From Tyto alba (taxonomy: Eukaryota; Chordata; Aves; Strigiformes; Tytonidae), in the NCBI RefSeq assembly GCF_018691265.1, contig NW_024881322.1, forward strand, positions 4,216,001 to 4,280,000: 64,000 nucleotides of DNA, given 5' to 3'. A program made the translations under genes and the position numbers. Below, piece by piece: positions 32,173-45,869 of the stretch. Below the pieces are notes generated by a model. The model saw only the letters and a list, made by a program, of their open reading frames with translations. It searched no databases and was not told where the DNA came from. Within the stretch, counting starts at the first letter, position 1. Each line of letters starts with the position of its first letter.

Positions 32173-35100
32173 AAGGCCAACAAGGAAGCCCGGAGAAGGA
32201 TGGAGGAGGCTCTGCCAGGACGGCAGCGTGCACAGATGCTCCTGCCAGCCGGTTGTGCCACTTCTCTCAGCCAAACGCTTGCTGCCGTCACATCTGCTCT
32301 AAGTGCGAGGCCGGCTGCGAGCACGTCAGTGCAGCTTACTTTTGCGGCTCCAAGCAGAGGCAGAGGAGGCTGCAGGAGCACGGCAGTGGGCTGGGGGAGC
32401 AGGGGAATGCGGGCAGGAGATGGTCACTCTCTTGGCAAGCAGTCCTCGTGTTAACTCCGCAAGACTGATAGTCAAACAGGAAGAGGTCACCAAGTTTTTG
32501 CAGAAAGAACAACTAAGCAATGTCAGTTGGCTCATGCTTCGGATGTAAATATTCCTCTGACTGTGGCTGCAGCCTTGCTTCAAGGTCATCTGCACCTAGA
32601 GTAGCAAAGAGCAATATAATTGTTGCCTTTGTCATGACTGAAAACCATTTTCCCTTCGTTTTCTTTCTGAGCTGCGTAATCACTGGAGAGCTGAGAAGTG
32701 GTTGTTTTGGGTTTTTTCGTATGATAAAAAACTCAATGCTGCCCTCTGTCAGAAATGCAGCAGTACTGGTCTTAAATTGCTTGTCCTTAATTAACAAGTA
32801 CTGTGTGTTCTTTCCATGGCACAGCTTTTAACCATAAATCCCCCTCACCGCATTCGAGCCCTCTTGTAAAGGCGAGGAGGCGATCCAACTGCTTTCCACC
32901 ACGCTATTTCATGTGCTAAACAGCTGATGGTGATTAATAGCTGAACTGCTCAGCTAGTTAGGGTGACAGCTAACCTAACGATGATTTAATGAAAAGAAGA
33001 TATATATTACTGCCCTGGTTAAAAAAAAAAAAAAAAAAAAAAAAAGGAAATAGTGTGGTTACTGCTTGTGTTTAGTGCAGCTTAAGTGGAAGAATACATG
33101 GGTGCGCTCTTAAATGCTGATTAACCCAGCGTGCAGGATAACTTCCCATTTCATGAAGGCCAAGTTGAGGGCAAGCCCCCCAGGTATACTGGGAGAAAGA
33201 CACACACATACCCCTGCCCCAGTCTGTCACAGCCCCCGCACTGGTATAGCTCGGTCCCACGCAGCGTGGCTGTAAAATATGTGTATGGTGACGGTGTCCG
33301 TCCGTCCTGCCTGCCTGGGGTGCAGGGCTTCTGCTGCCTGAGCCTCTGCCCAGAGGTGGCTTTAACACCCCGGGAGAAGTGATTGCCTTTAAAGGGATAA
33401 ATTACAGCTCTTAGCATTGCATCTATCAAATAAATGGCTACCTCCAAAGTGGTTTAGTGCCAGCCCACTGCGCTGTAGTAGAGCAATTGAAAAAAGAGTG
33501 CCATGACAGGGGACACTGCCTGGCTAAGCTGCCTCTCAGCAGGGGCTGGCAACACTTACGCTTTGCAGACTTGCACGTTGCTGCCTGCAACCCCCAGCGA
33601 GCAGGATGAGTGTGCTGAGCACCCCACAGCTGCCCCCCGGAGCATATCCGAGACGCCTTTTCTTTGGCACCGTGTCCCACAGGCACGTGAGCCTCTCTCC
33701 ACGAGTGCGTGAGAGCCGTGGAGGGGAGCAAACGGCCAAGAGGGCGATGAGAGCCTCCCTTCTCCCTGCATCCCAACACACGTCGCCTTTGCACTCCTGC
33801 CGGGGTCACCAGCACACAGTCCTCTCACCTTCCTACGATGAGGTGCTACGGGGGAGCCTTTCGGGCAACCTGCCTGCAGCCAAAGCAAGTCTGCCCTTGG
33901 GGGCCACTTCGGGCAGCACGGCCACGCTCTCCAGCACAGGCCAGCAAGGCCAGCAGTCAAGGGAGGGAAATCCGAGCTTGTAAAACACCACATCTGGTTT
34001 GGAGCCACAAGCACAGAGCACCGGGATGCATCGTTTTTTTTTTTCAGGCGGGTGTTGCCCTTGAGAAGGCGCGGAGGTCTGGGATGAATTTTCCTGAACG
34101 CTGGCTGAAGACGCCGCAGATATCGCTTGGTTTCACAATGAGTCACTGAAACTCGAGAAAGGCAATTCACCAGGGAAATCAAAAGGAGTAATTAAGAGAA
34201 CATAGTAATTAAAAATGCATCCTAAGAGATCCTGTACGTGACATCCGCACCAGACGGAGAAGCATGCCTTTACCCACCCCAGGTTACACGAAGTCTGGGG
34301 AAGGCTGCAGTCACAAAGTCGCCATGGTTACAGATGCACAAAACTGAGAGGAATGAGACATCCTGCTCTGCCTCGGCCACAGCATGCATCTTCCACTATT
34401 AAATTGCAACTATTTAATTGACCCTGGATTACACAATTTAAAAAGAAAGAACCCCAGAGAGTCCTAATATATTCAGCGGTATAACAGTAGACAGATTAAA
34501 AAAGAGATTTTAATACATGCACGTTGTACAGGGTGTGGGGAGGAATAGATACTATGTTATTGGACCGTAAATTGAGGCACTCATTATGCAGCCTTCATTC
34601 CGTGTCCAAAACTTCTGCTTAGATTTGTTTATATCACTTTCTGTCCTAGAGATGACTGCATTTAACACACTGATGCATTTATGTGTGTATCTGTGTGCAT
34701 GTATACTAAGATGTAGTTGTAATACATCTTAAATCCTATGTGCTAATTATCACATGCTAATGTAGCAAATTAACCATAGGTTAGTTTCCATCAAAAGCAG
34801 ATTTCCTTTGCATACAAGGCGCCAGGTACAACCTCACTTGGCCTGATCAGAGTGGAAATGATGGGTGCATAATAACCACTTGAATACACTTTCCATACTA
34901 TTTTGCTGACGTAAATCCCAGTGATAAAAACGTAAGAAACCAGTGAGGCTTTTAACATCACAGTGTTTACTGAACATGATAGGGAAACTGGATTTCACTG
35001 TCTGAATGCATTCTCAAGGGCACACTGGTACACAGACATGTTTTTAGGATAATGGTGGTAAAATCCAACCTCACTTTTCAGATTTCTTAAAGTGTCTTGC

Positions 35101-35224
35101 TATTTTTCCAAATGCTACCTTTGTCTGTTGCTGAAGGGCTGCCACGGCAAATGTAGCAGACGGTATCTTGACTCTATAAGCAATTTTATAGGCAGGAAGA
35201 AGCTGTCTGGAAACACAGGTTGTG
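32173..35224. other. Intergenic DNA; regulatory-looking blocks
   Basis: Segments 32,450-32,800 and 32,850-33,010 are AT-rich and contain a TCAAGGTCA nuclear-receptor half site, a CAGCTGATGG E-box and TGATTAAT and TGACAG words. Another AT-rich block spans 34,150-34,460. Between them, 33.5-34.0 kb is GC-rich with overlapping frames on both strands. No gene is recognised. Confidence 0.45.
33021..33045 (+). repeat. Poly(A) run, 25 bases
   Basis: Twenty-five A residues follow CCTGGTT. There is no recognisable upstream retrotransposed body. Confidence 0.95.
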
Positions 35225-35320
35225 TCTACAATAGGAAATAACTCGCCTAAAGGTAGGACCAGAGCCAGGTCCTATCTCTTGCCCTCAGGCTCCCAGTCCA
35301 CAGGGCTGTGTTGACCCACC
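35225..35320 (-). repeat. Possible MIR-like fragment, reverse orientation
   Basis: Ordered words AACTCGCCTAAAGGT, AGAGCCAGGTCCTA and AGGCTCCCAGTCCACAGGGC resemble the reverse complement of the MIR 5' half (GACTTGCCCAAGGTC, AGAGCTGGGATT and CTGACTCCAAAGCCC at similar spacing). It is diverged and the family assignment is tentative. Confidence 0.35.
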
Positions 35321-36422
35321 TTCCCTGTCCCAGTCACCAGAGAGCAGACAGCTTTCCTGTGTCAGTGAGGAGGCTGTTCCTCCCTCCTTGAGCACAGATA
35401 CGCATGGGACAAGCGAAATACATACTCATACTCACACTTTTTGCACAGACGTGTCTCCTAGCTGTGATTTAAGGGTTGCTGAAGGAGTGTGAATAGAGGT
35501 ACGGCAGCTTCCACTGAGCCACAGAGTCCCTTGCATCTCACCAGCAGCTTACAGGAGTACTCTTCTGAGCTGAGGCTGGCTCTCAGCAGATGCAACAGGA
35601 TTGCTGGTCTTGTTTCTGGGAAGAGGAGGAAACTAAACAGCTGACTTTTTGCTCAAAAATCTGAGCTTTCTTTCCATTTTCAAAATACAGGTTTGCAATT
35701 CCTAAGCTGTGAATATGTAATATAAAAGGTAAAACGGTTTTCCTTGGAAGCACTGGAAACGCCTGCTCTATAGATAATGCATTGTAACACCTCAACACAC
35801 ATTTCAGACACTGAATTTCAGTAAAGCTGTTACAAGTAGTGGTTTGTAGGCAATGAAATTACTGGCAGCATTTGGTTGTAAAGGATTATAACTGCTGGGC
35901 TGGTAATAGGACTCGGGAATTACATAAACCCTAATTAGAAAGGGAGTCATTTGCCTACCTGTACATGATTACACCTGTCACACTGCCATCTCGGCTCAAT
36001 TTCCCTGGAAGTAAGGTGACCAGGGTCTGTATTACCTACTGTGACACGTGTCTGCGAGCGTCTCAGTGTGAGCTGTGCTGTGCAGTGCCGCTGCAGCGCC
36101 CACGCAGCCCGTGCACGCGGTTCCCTTGGCCTGTATGGGACGATCCATGGGCATCTGTGGCAGCTGAAACGGGTGCTGAAAGTTTAACTTTCAGCTACCG
36201 GGGTTCCTTCACTCTAAAAAAAAAGAAGGTCTTGGACCTGCCTTTTCTCAAAATCTGAAATTTTCTGAGCAGTTACTTTCCTCCGTGCTACCCAGTCATT
36301 TAGTTGTATGGAGCATCAAGCTGCCTGCCCGTGCTCCTCACACAGGTTCTTGCTGCTTGTATCAGCCTTATTGCCTTTGACGACTACTTGAGACATCGCT
36401 TTCCCCTTGAGTTGTTCAAATA

Positions 36423-36435
36423 TCAGTAGGGGGCA
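36423..36435 (+). promoter_or_regulatory. CTCF-like site
   Basis: The word TCAGTAGGGGGCA agrees with the CTCF core CCASYAGRKGGCR at every position except the first. It lies in otherwise unremarkable AT-rich DNA about 10 kb upstream of the CpG-island promoter. A 13-bp match has a notable chance rate in 64 kb on two strands. Confidence 0.3.
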
Positions 36436-38980
36436 TTATTGTCTGTGGCTGTCTAGTCTCAGCCTGTGATTCTTTATTTCATTCTAATGAAGACTGTGTC
36501 GGTGAACAGATTGTGTGGCAACTAGAGAACTAAGCCCACTTTGATGGGTAATCCTACCAGGAGTTAATTATCCTACTACCAAAGCCACTCTTGAAAGACT
36601 GGGACCAATACTATCATACTCACACATTAAATCTACCATCTATTTGAAGAAATGATCTGTAGCATGTATTTATCTGTAGTGCTCCTATCAGGCGAATCAG
36701 ATGTTTACAGCTCAGATGAGTTTTGTGGGCACCTTCTTTGTTATGTTAAATATCACTATGTCTCATAAGAAGGAGCAGGAAAAGAATATAGTCTACTGCA
36801 AGTTAGATTCAAAGAAGGGAACATGTCTCGAGGTTTCCACATAGAAGAGTGGTATTTTGCAATTTTACTTTTAGAACACTTTGATTTTTAAAAGATATCA
36901 GATCCCATTCACCTCCAAATTTACCCAATGTGTCAGCACTACATGTCTTTCCTCTGGTCAGATTTTCTTTTGCTAATCTTTGACTTTGGAACTAATAAAG
37001 TTGTCTTCAAACATGACCTACGGCAGTGCTCTGACATGAGCTTGTGCTTGCGCCTTGGATCCGATTCATTCATGTACAGAAGAACTAGCAAAGGGATCTA
37101 TGTGCCACTAACAACCTGAAAATAGGACTTACAGAGTCTCTTTGCATACTTTGGCCTTGACACCACTAAGGGGGGTGAATTTCACCTCAAAATTGGACAT
37201 CATCTTCAAGCTAAAATGTGATTTCCATGCCTGGGCTTTACTTACTAAAGATTTCTATTACGGCCTCAGGACAAAAATGCTAATCCAGTGACTTTCATCT
37301 TTCTAGAGTGAAAATTTCTGTCCCATCTCATTCCCTAGCTGTACTCTGGGGTCTGGTCTGGGTAGAAGGATATGCTGCAACACAGGCTGAACAGATGGCC
37401 TGGTGTTTCTTTGACAGTTGTGCATTTAGCCACTAGCCACTATGAAAGAGTTTAAATTCTTTTTATTGCGTAGCCTTCTCTATGGAATAACCCAGTCATT
37501 TGCTCCAAGAAGGAGCAAAGGCTCCTCCTTTCCTCCATCCCTGCTCTAGTACTCAGGTGAGACCTGTCAGATCTGCACCATGCACAGTGAAGAAATGCAG
37601 AGGATGATTCTGTCCCTTAAACTGGAATTTATTTGGGGATGCCAGGCTCACCTAGGGCAGCACAGGAATTGCCATCAGGATTAACCCCTCAGGCCATGTC
37701 ATCTTTCCAAAAGAGAGACCAACACCATCTAACTTGGAAAAAGAAGGAAAATACCTAACAGCGCTGCTACAAAGGTTAGCTTTGGTCTGGGACCATGAAA
37801 ACTGGCAGCTTCTAAATGCTTTGAATAGTACTTTGTTGGTGAACGTAGCTCTTGGCTGTTCCAGCTCTCCATATGCCAGTGGCTTCTTACAGACTGATAA
37901 TAAAGCAAGCCAATGGTAAAGACGAGGAAATACTAGAAAGCTGCAAACAATTCACACATTTAAATCAGGCTCAAGTGAAAGAAGTTATTTCCAAAGTATT
38001 GGTTTTCATGTTTACTGTACTATATGTATCCCATACCAAGAATTACTCACTCCTGGCAGCATCCTTTCCTGTGAAGCACAGTAATTGCAATTACACTTCC
38101 TAAAGAAGTCCAGCACTTTACCTTAAAGAACTCAAATGCCTTTTGCCAAACTCACCTGCAAGGAACTATTTTTGGTTAAATGTCTGAGAAGTCATGACAG
38201 CCATCAGGTCTGACTTCAGTATAAGCATCCCTTCACGTGATGCATCATTTTTATGCGTGAAAGAGAAGATTAAAGATCTTTCACCACTGGGTGCTACTCT
38301 GTAAGCTAATCGCTACACTAATGTGCAGATGTTCTTTTGATACAACCTTTTTTATACTCCACACAGCAGGCTGTTTAGGTTTTTTGTGAAGAAAATGGAA
38401 AGAGACCCAGTGGGTGCCTGAACTACTGTGTGTTTGTTATTATCCACCTCACTCATTGTAATATCATATGAGTCGATGTGCCTGTGATTTCTTTTTTTTT
38501 TGAACATCTAATGCAGTCACCAGGAGTTGCCACTGTAGCGGTGCTCTCTGTGGAAAATAAAAGGATCGAAGAGAGAGGACAGGTTTAAAATCTACAATTT
38601 AAATACAAATGGCACAAAAAGAAGAGCTTAATTTTCCATATCATTTCAGGCATGAAGCAGAAGGTGACCCCATGGAAATAGTTTTAATAACATAAATGAG
38701 GTGGGATGTGTCATCTGTAAGTGAGGGAGCAGGGGGAAGGAAACCATGGTTCACAGGGGGCTGTAGCTGCAGGGAGATAGAGCGGCTTCAGCCGGAGATG
38801 ATTTTTCTGTCAGCACAAAGCACAGGAGGGGAGAGCTAGAGCACGCTCACAGACAGCAGTGCTCTGAGAGAGGAGGGAAATGATGCTGTCTGAGATGCAC
38901 TGCCTTTCTGTGAGATGAATGCAAGGAGCTAAATTTCCTGCCCCAAATACTCAGACAAATGCTATGTATTTTTGGCTACC
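36436..38980. other. AT-rich intergenic DNA, no gene seen
   Basis: Short ORFs only. I see no recognisable repeats, RNA genes or splice-defined coding exons. Confidence 0.5.
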
Positions 38981-39035
38981 AAAATAAAATAAAATAAAAT
39001 AAAATAAAATAAAATAAAATAAAATAAAATAAAAT
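38981..39035 (+). repeat. (AAAAT)n microsatellite, 11 units
   Basis: Eleven perfect AAAAT units are followed by an A-rich degenerate tail to about 39,080. The purity suggests a recent and polymorphic array. Confidence 0.97.
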
Positions 39036-39963
39036 AATTAAAGAAAAACAAAGGAGAAAAATAAATAAATGAAAAAAAAAAAGGAGTGCACAAGGAGCTG
39101 TTGCCCTGGAGACTCCTCATCCATTCTGTGTATAAATTCTCCCATAAACAGACAGGTGCTCAATTCGTGTTACAACCTTGAGGTCCTCTGTTCCCAGTGG
39201 AGCAGAGCCTTATGCTTTGTGTTGTTTTCATTTATTTCGCTGTGTTAGTTAAAAATTGAGCTCCTAGCAACATACTATCTGGGGCAGGCAGACTCTGACA
39301 AGGGGAGCCAGCTTTAATAACTGAAACGGGTGTTAGCTGGCTGTCGCCCGCCCATTTCACTATTCTCTTCAACTTCTGCAGTACCTGGGGCTGCTACCGA
39401 GGAGGGTACGCTTCTAGTAAACCGTGTGCAAGTTCACAGTGGTCAAATATTTCCACTTCAAGGTAATGCTACTCAAGGATCAGTAGTGGGATGCTTGCCT
39501 TCTGGCTGGCCTGGATCAGGGTCACCTAGAAAAGTAGGACAGCCACTTTCACTTCCCAGTCACAGTTCAGCCTTCAGAAGAGGAGACAAAGAGAGCATTT
39601 GCTTCATGGTCACTCTGGGCACCTGAGAAGAAAGACCTGAACCCTTTCAGGCTAGGGCCAGCCAGTGCAGCCTCTGCTGCGGATGGGACCTGCTGGAGGA
39701 GCGGTGGGAGAAGGGTGGATCTACCAGCACTTCCCCAGGAGGGGGGAAGTGGGTATCACTGAGAAGAGGAATTGGCCGTGACTCGCTCCTCCTCAGTTTT
39801 GTGAACCACAATATTTGTGCTTGCATGAGAACAGCTAACAGATTGCTGAAAATGGAAGTAATCTGTCTGACGGAAGACTGGGGTGAAAAGCAAGGGGTGG
39901 TGTGTGTGTATGTGTGTAGCATTAGATTTGATGTTTCTTACTGTTTTTTTAGGAAGGACACAA

Positions 39964-40356
39964 GTCAGCCTCAGGGTTGTTCAGCCTGGAGAAGAGAAGG
40001 CTCCGGGGAGACTTTATAGTGGCCTTCCAGTACCTAAAAGGGACCTACAGGAAAGGTGGGGAGGGACTCTGTGTCAGGGGGTGAAGGGATAGGATTCAGG
40101 GTAATGGTTTTAAACTGAAAGAAGGTAGATTTAGATTAGATGTAAGGAAGAAATTATTCCCTGTGAGGGTGATGAGACACTGGCCCAGGGTGCCCAGAGC
40201 AGCTGTGGCTGCCCCCTCCCTGGAAGGGTTCAAGGCCAGGTTGGACGGGGCTGGGAGCACCCTGGGCTGGGGGAAGGGGGCCCTGCCCGGGGCAGGGTGG
40301 TGAGACCAGGTGATCTTTAAGGTCCCTTCCAACCCAAACCATCCTGTGATTCTATG
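39964..40356 (+). mobile_element. CR1 non-LTR retrotransposon, 3' end
   Basis: This is a 5'-truncated CR1 LINE in sense orientation covering the terminal part of ORF2 and the 3' UTR. Diagnostic segments occur in CR1 order: GTTCAGCCTGGAGAAGAGAA, GGCCTTCCAGTACCTAAAAG, GGTAATGGTTTTAAACTGAA, GATTAGATGTAAGGAAGAAA and GGTCCCTTCCAACCCAAACC. The element ends at GATTCTATG, the octamer tail typical of bird CR1. Divergence from the consensus I recall is modest, so this is a comparatively young insertion. It has no coding capacity. The open frames seen within it (for example 40,096-40,332 minus) are accidental. Confidence 0.95.
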
Positions 40357-43300
40357 GTCCTATCACTGCTGTTGCAAGGCAACTGTAAGGTGAAGCACGA
40401 ATGGTTATCATCTATGTCCAGACCTCAGACCATTGCTATGGAGGTGTAAGACATAAGCATGTTTTCCTTACCTCTAAACTGACTTCCTAAAAGTAAGAGG
40501 TGCACCCCCAAAACCGTACATGAATGAAGGGCATCATAGGTAATTAAAGAGGCAGAGAGGATTCAGAGAGTGAGGATGATCTGCAGCAGAAATACTCTTC
40601 AAATGAAAAAGCAAAATTCTCTCCCGTGTGATGGCTCAGTAGTAGTGTCAATAATCACTCAGGATTTCAGACCTGAAAAAGGTGGCTGAAGAGAGATTCT
40701 CCAAAGGACTGCTCCTCTCAGTGAATTGCAGATGTCATCAGGTTAAACTTCAGCATCTGAGCTAACCAATGATGTGGTCACCTGCTCATTAGGCATCCTA
40801 AAATACATTCTAGCCACAAGTTACCAGATATTTTCCTGAGAGATACAGATGGATACTTGGGAGCCACAACAGAGGCTAAAAAAAAATGGAAAGTAAATAT
40901 TCTGCTAACCACAAGTTGGCAGAAAGAACTGTTAAAAATCATGTCCCCAAAGAGTTCATGAATAAAGGAAAGAAGCTCTTTGGAAAGAAAGACAGATCTT
41001 GTGAAAGCCGAGGTGAACCGTATTTTTATTTGTTATCAGCAGCTTGAAGAGTTAACCACTCTTTTATTCTGTTACAGTTACATGTAGGAAAAAAAAAAAA
41101 AAAGAAAAAAGAAACTACTGCTCTGTGAAGACTCTGTTTTGTTATTTTATTAAAGAACAAATGCCATTTCAAGGTATCATTTGCTGGTTAGTTTTGTTTC
41201 TCAAACAGTAGCAGGAAGCCCTCTGGTACTGAAATCCAGCTGATACATCACCCTGGTACTTTTAGCAGTAACTTATAAGTAGTAGTTTATTTACTTTACA
41301 AAATTATGTGCTTAAGGTTTGGTGAAGGCAGATCTGCAGCTTTAAACCATCCCCTTGTGACTGCAGACTGGAATTAGCCTTTACAGATGTACAGTTTACA
41401 GAAAGAGGCAAAAGGAATAGATGGGTCATATCATTAAAAAGTGAACTGATAAATTATACTTCATGTTATATGAATAAGAAGGTAAGACCAGCTGTATTGG
41501 GCCAATTCAAAGGTCCAAATTTATGTAGTGACAGTTCAGGTTGCAAGAGTCTGGCGAATACACAGATACATTGTGCATTTTTAGTGATGTCTCTTACCAA
41601 CAGTAATTCTCATGGAAGCAGGACACAGTCCCATGTTGGAGGAATTCCTGCCAGCAAGGATGGGAGGATGAGAGAAGTTGTGATAGGAGCCCCTCTTTAT
41701 GGAGGGCAGCAGATGTAAGAGGGTAGGTCAATGCACACAGCGCTGGGGAAACCGAGTCAGACAACCAAGAGGCAAGAACATCATGAATATGGGGTCATTC
41801 TCAATGACAGGGACATCAGGCACTGAAGTTGGAGGGCTTGTGATGACAAGACGTGGTTAGCAGGTCTCATATCCATCCCATATGGAAGAAGAGTGATTAA
41901 ATGCATTGCATTCTCCCCTGCATTCAAGTGACCCCCTCCTTACACCCTGCCAGTGGCAATGGCTAGCATCGCTCCTGCCACTTCCAAAACCACCTCTGGG
42001 TTGGACATTGCTCAATGAAGAAGGGAACTGGTCTCTCAGGACCTGCTGCTCATGGGATCCCATCCCATGTTTTCCCATTTTCTGTCGGACAGCTCTCCAC
42101 CTCATCAGTTAAATGTGTGATGGCGTTGTCATCTCAAACGGGCAGATTACAGAAGACCAGAAATAGCAGAGCATCATCAATTCAGTCGCTGAATGACACG
42201 AGGTACTAAGAGTGATTAATCTTTCCTACCCGGACAAGAAATGATTGATTTGAATAATTGCCTGAGAATATTCACATGACACTCGAACACAGTCGCTGTC
42301 ATGATTACCAATGTCTCTTTTCCTCACAGCAAGTCTATAATTGGCAGGAGTGTCTCAGATAATTTATACAGCAACAAGATTTTCACACTTTCCCAGTTCT
42401 GGATAGTTACTAATATTTTATGAGACAGTCACTTTAACATACAAGGGAACTTTCACAAGCTTTTGGCACATCTATTGATGTCGACTGTCACTGAAATTCT
42501 CCATTTTCCTGTCATTTTTATTCATTGTCACTGGTAACTACCTATTCCTTCTTTTTATTGTGGAGGCTTGTATTTAGTCACGATATTAGATTAGTGCAAG
42601 TCTTTTTCTGTATTTAAGAGGAACATCTACGTAAAGTATATATGTGAATCTCTCTACAATTCTGTTATGAGGGAAAACTCTTTACTTCTCAAGTCCCTCA
42701 ATAGCTTGCCTGTATCATGCTATTAAATAAATGAATGGCTAAATAAATAAAGTGTTTGCTTATCTAACTGTCCTGCACTCTAAACTAAGCAGAGCACTCA
42801 AAAACCAAGCCGAAGTTATCACCACTCCATGAGGAGCTAGGAAAGAGCTACCCTCTCTGCTGCTTTTCTGTCACGCTAGCACAGATTGCCACATGCTGCT
42901 CACTTCTGCAGTCAGGGGGATCTAATTGCTAGCAGCAGAAAGAAGGGGTCCGTGCCCTGGTTGTGGGACTGGTACCTCTTTTTACTCTCTTAATACCACC
43001 ACAAAGTTGCTGCATAGATGACATTCTTAAAAGCTTTTTCAGTATCTCTTTCTCTAGAATAGTCATGTTTGCTTACCTGTTTAACAGCACGTGCTCATTT
43101 AGACCTCATTTTACCTGCAGGAAGAGAAAAAAAAAAAAAAGCCTTAACCTTCCTTAGCAGCACCAGCAATTACCCAGCCCTGGGGCTCGAAGAGCGAAAC
43201 ACTGGGATCAGAGCTGAGCTTCAGAACACCAAGTGCCCTCGCTGCCTCGTAGCCATGAGTCACTTCAGTGGCAGTGTTGCTCAGCAGCAGATTTTTTTTT

Positions 43301-45869
43301 TTCTTTTTTTTTTTTACTCTTGCATTTGTTCGACATCAGCGTGTGAAAAATTGATACCAGGGGACAGGTACTGATCATGATACAGCTATTACTGGCTTTC
43401 AGGTACTCCAGAGAGTTGGGACACTGCTTGCATTTTTCCAAATGAGGGACAGTTTAATGAAATCTTGCTCTTTGGAGGCAACAAAGTGTCTATCCCCTCC
43501 AAACAAATTCCTACACCTGAGGTAGAATGATATGAATATGTATCATTTCTTTAGTGAATTACATGAATTTGTAAGAGAGGTTTGAGGCATGTAGCGCTTT
43601 CAAAATCCCTCCTTCAGCTCTCTCTGCTACCCGCATTTAGAATATGCTGAGCCAACGTGCAGAATTACATGCTGCCTTAAGTCCCAAATGGCTTCACTGA
43701 CATTTTTGGTTGAAACGGTGCTCTTTGGCAGGATGATCAGACAGCAGCACGCTCCATGGATGTCGCGCATTACCTTTTACAAGACTTGAATCACTGGTGC
43801 TCATACAGTTTTACATACTGTCTGGTCAGCCCACAAGCTCTGCTGAGATGTGAACTACACCACAGGCACACTGCCACATGCCTTGGACTTGTGTGTCCCC
43901 CTATCCCCACCCAATAAAATTTACAAAGCCAACATTTAAAAAAATTTGGGTGGCTCAATCCCAGCAAGATCCTGCCAACGATTTGTGTAGATGCTTCTGT
44001 TTGCACGGGTGTAGAAAGGTTAACGGTGCTGGCGTCCAACAAATATTAATTTGTACAGCACACACAGACGAAGTGAAAACCGAGGGAGAGCAGAGGCATT
44101 AGGTAAACAGACAAAAGAGCTGAGGCAGCTATTGCATAGAAACACGCAGTGAAGAAGCTGGTGGATCTAGCTGACTTCAGCTGAGCAAGGCTTGGAGTGC
44201 TGCCGTCCAGCGTGTTGATGTTCATGAGCAGGCACATCAGCTGCTCTGATGAACAGGGGCAGCTTCCAGGATCGAGCCCTCTGATTTTTCCTCATTCAGA
44301 GAGGTTGTACATACAAAGAGAGCTACAACCCAAGTGCAGAAGGTGAGGTGAGGATGTATGAGGCAGAAATATTTCAATATTTGCTTGAGGTTGAAGATAC
44401 AACTCTGTCTATTGGACTGTAAAAGGTGGCTCAACTGTTCTGGCTCCTAATTGTGAGCCCGTCCTCTGCCCATATCTCCAAAAGCTGGTTTATTCCCTGA
44501 ACACTCACATTAGAAGTGATTTGGGCAACGTAAGTGTGTGGTACCATGTTGAAACTCAAGTTCTGGCCAGGTCTTTAGCTGCCATTTCACCAGTTGAGAG
44601 TGTCTTATAGGTTCCATGTCGTATCTACCAGACTTGTGCAGACACCTTGGGCGACATAAACTGTCTAAAATGGCACTAGGCACCTATGTCTGGGCACATG
44701 AAGTGACTGTCTCCACCATTCGCATATTCACACTGCTTTCATTTGGTATCCACTCTGAAACCTTGTATTAAGGAAAACACTTCCCTACCTCTTACAGGTG
44801 ATAGACTTAAACAGATGTGGGTCTACATGCTTTTTACTCCAGGAATAATGAATGAACTATTTTGCACGAAAAGTTTATCAGATTGTGCTCTTTTCTCATT
44901 ACAGGCTATTCTGAAGCAGACATGACAATAAATCACTTCAATGCTATGAATATTTCATATAAACACATTTCAGTTTATGGGTGTTTTTTTTTCTTGAATG
45001 ATTATGTCTGTGTCTTTGGCCATTCATCGTCTGTGATACGTGACTGGCCACTTAATTCAAATTACTATAACGTCTGGCTTTTTGACTTGTTCATTAAATA
45101 TTTCACAACAAAGAGGAAAAATATCAATGCAGATGACATTTTATGTGAATATGCAAACAGGTATTCATGAAATCTTAGTCAAGATTTCTACTCACAAATG
45201 CTTTGGGAAAAATAATAGAGCTCTCTAAACATTGTTGAAATAAATAGTGACTTTTTACTCCAACAAACGTTAATGAAAATGGTGATGATGATGGTTATTT
45301 TGCACTGTTGCTTTAGTTATAAGGATGCGGGTCCAGCATTCTGAAGTCTCTCTAAGACTGGAGTATAACTCACAAACCTAACGAGAAACGGAATAGATGG
45401 GATCTTTTGCAGTGGATTTCATTAGGGTAATAGTTCTTGAACAAACTCTGGAAAATGAATCTCAGAAGCCTGACATTTGCCTTATCAGTCCATGGGAGCT
45501 CAATGCTAAAATTCATAAAGACCATAATGAAATTAAATTTAGAGTAGCAACAAGCATTTCTGGAAATGCTCTGTTCTTGTGTGTATTTCTTATAACACAA
45601 GTTAGTTCTTCGGATCATTAGCTACAAAATCTGCAAGACAGGAAAAGAGGCTGGAGGAAAGAGTATCAAATGTCTATCAGCTTTTCAGGGGCAAACATTT
45701 CAATGGTTAAAGTTTTACATTAATTTCCTCCATGCATGTTTAGCAATCCTGTCACTCTGGTAACATTTAATAATGCATACAAACACTAGCTAACTTGAAA
45801 GATGCTACCAAACCATTATTTGTCCTTTTCACTGACTGAGAGCACTGCGTGGGTGTGGAAATGGAAAGC
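40357..45869. other. AT-rich intergenic DNA with a candidate conserved block
   Basis: Positions 42,110-42,560 are repeat-free and rich in TGATTGATTTGAATAATTG-type (PBX/HOX-like) words and CTGTCA (MEIS/TGIF-like) words. AT-rich stretches at 44.9-45.6 kb are similar in texture. Homopolymer runs lie at 41,089-41,103 (A), about 43,126-43,140 (A) and about 43,291-43,314 (T). No gene is recognised. Confidence 0.45.

Noticed and set aside
33556..34182. 208-codon minus-strand ORF
   Set aside because: It lies in a GC-rich patch where two plus frames are also open. There is no domain, no promoter and no splice context, and the length is within chance expectation for the window.
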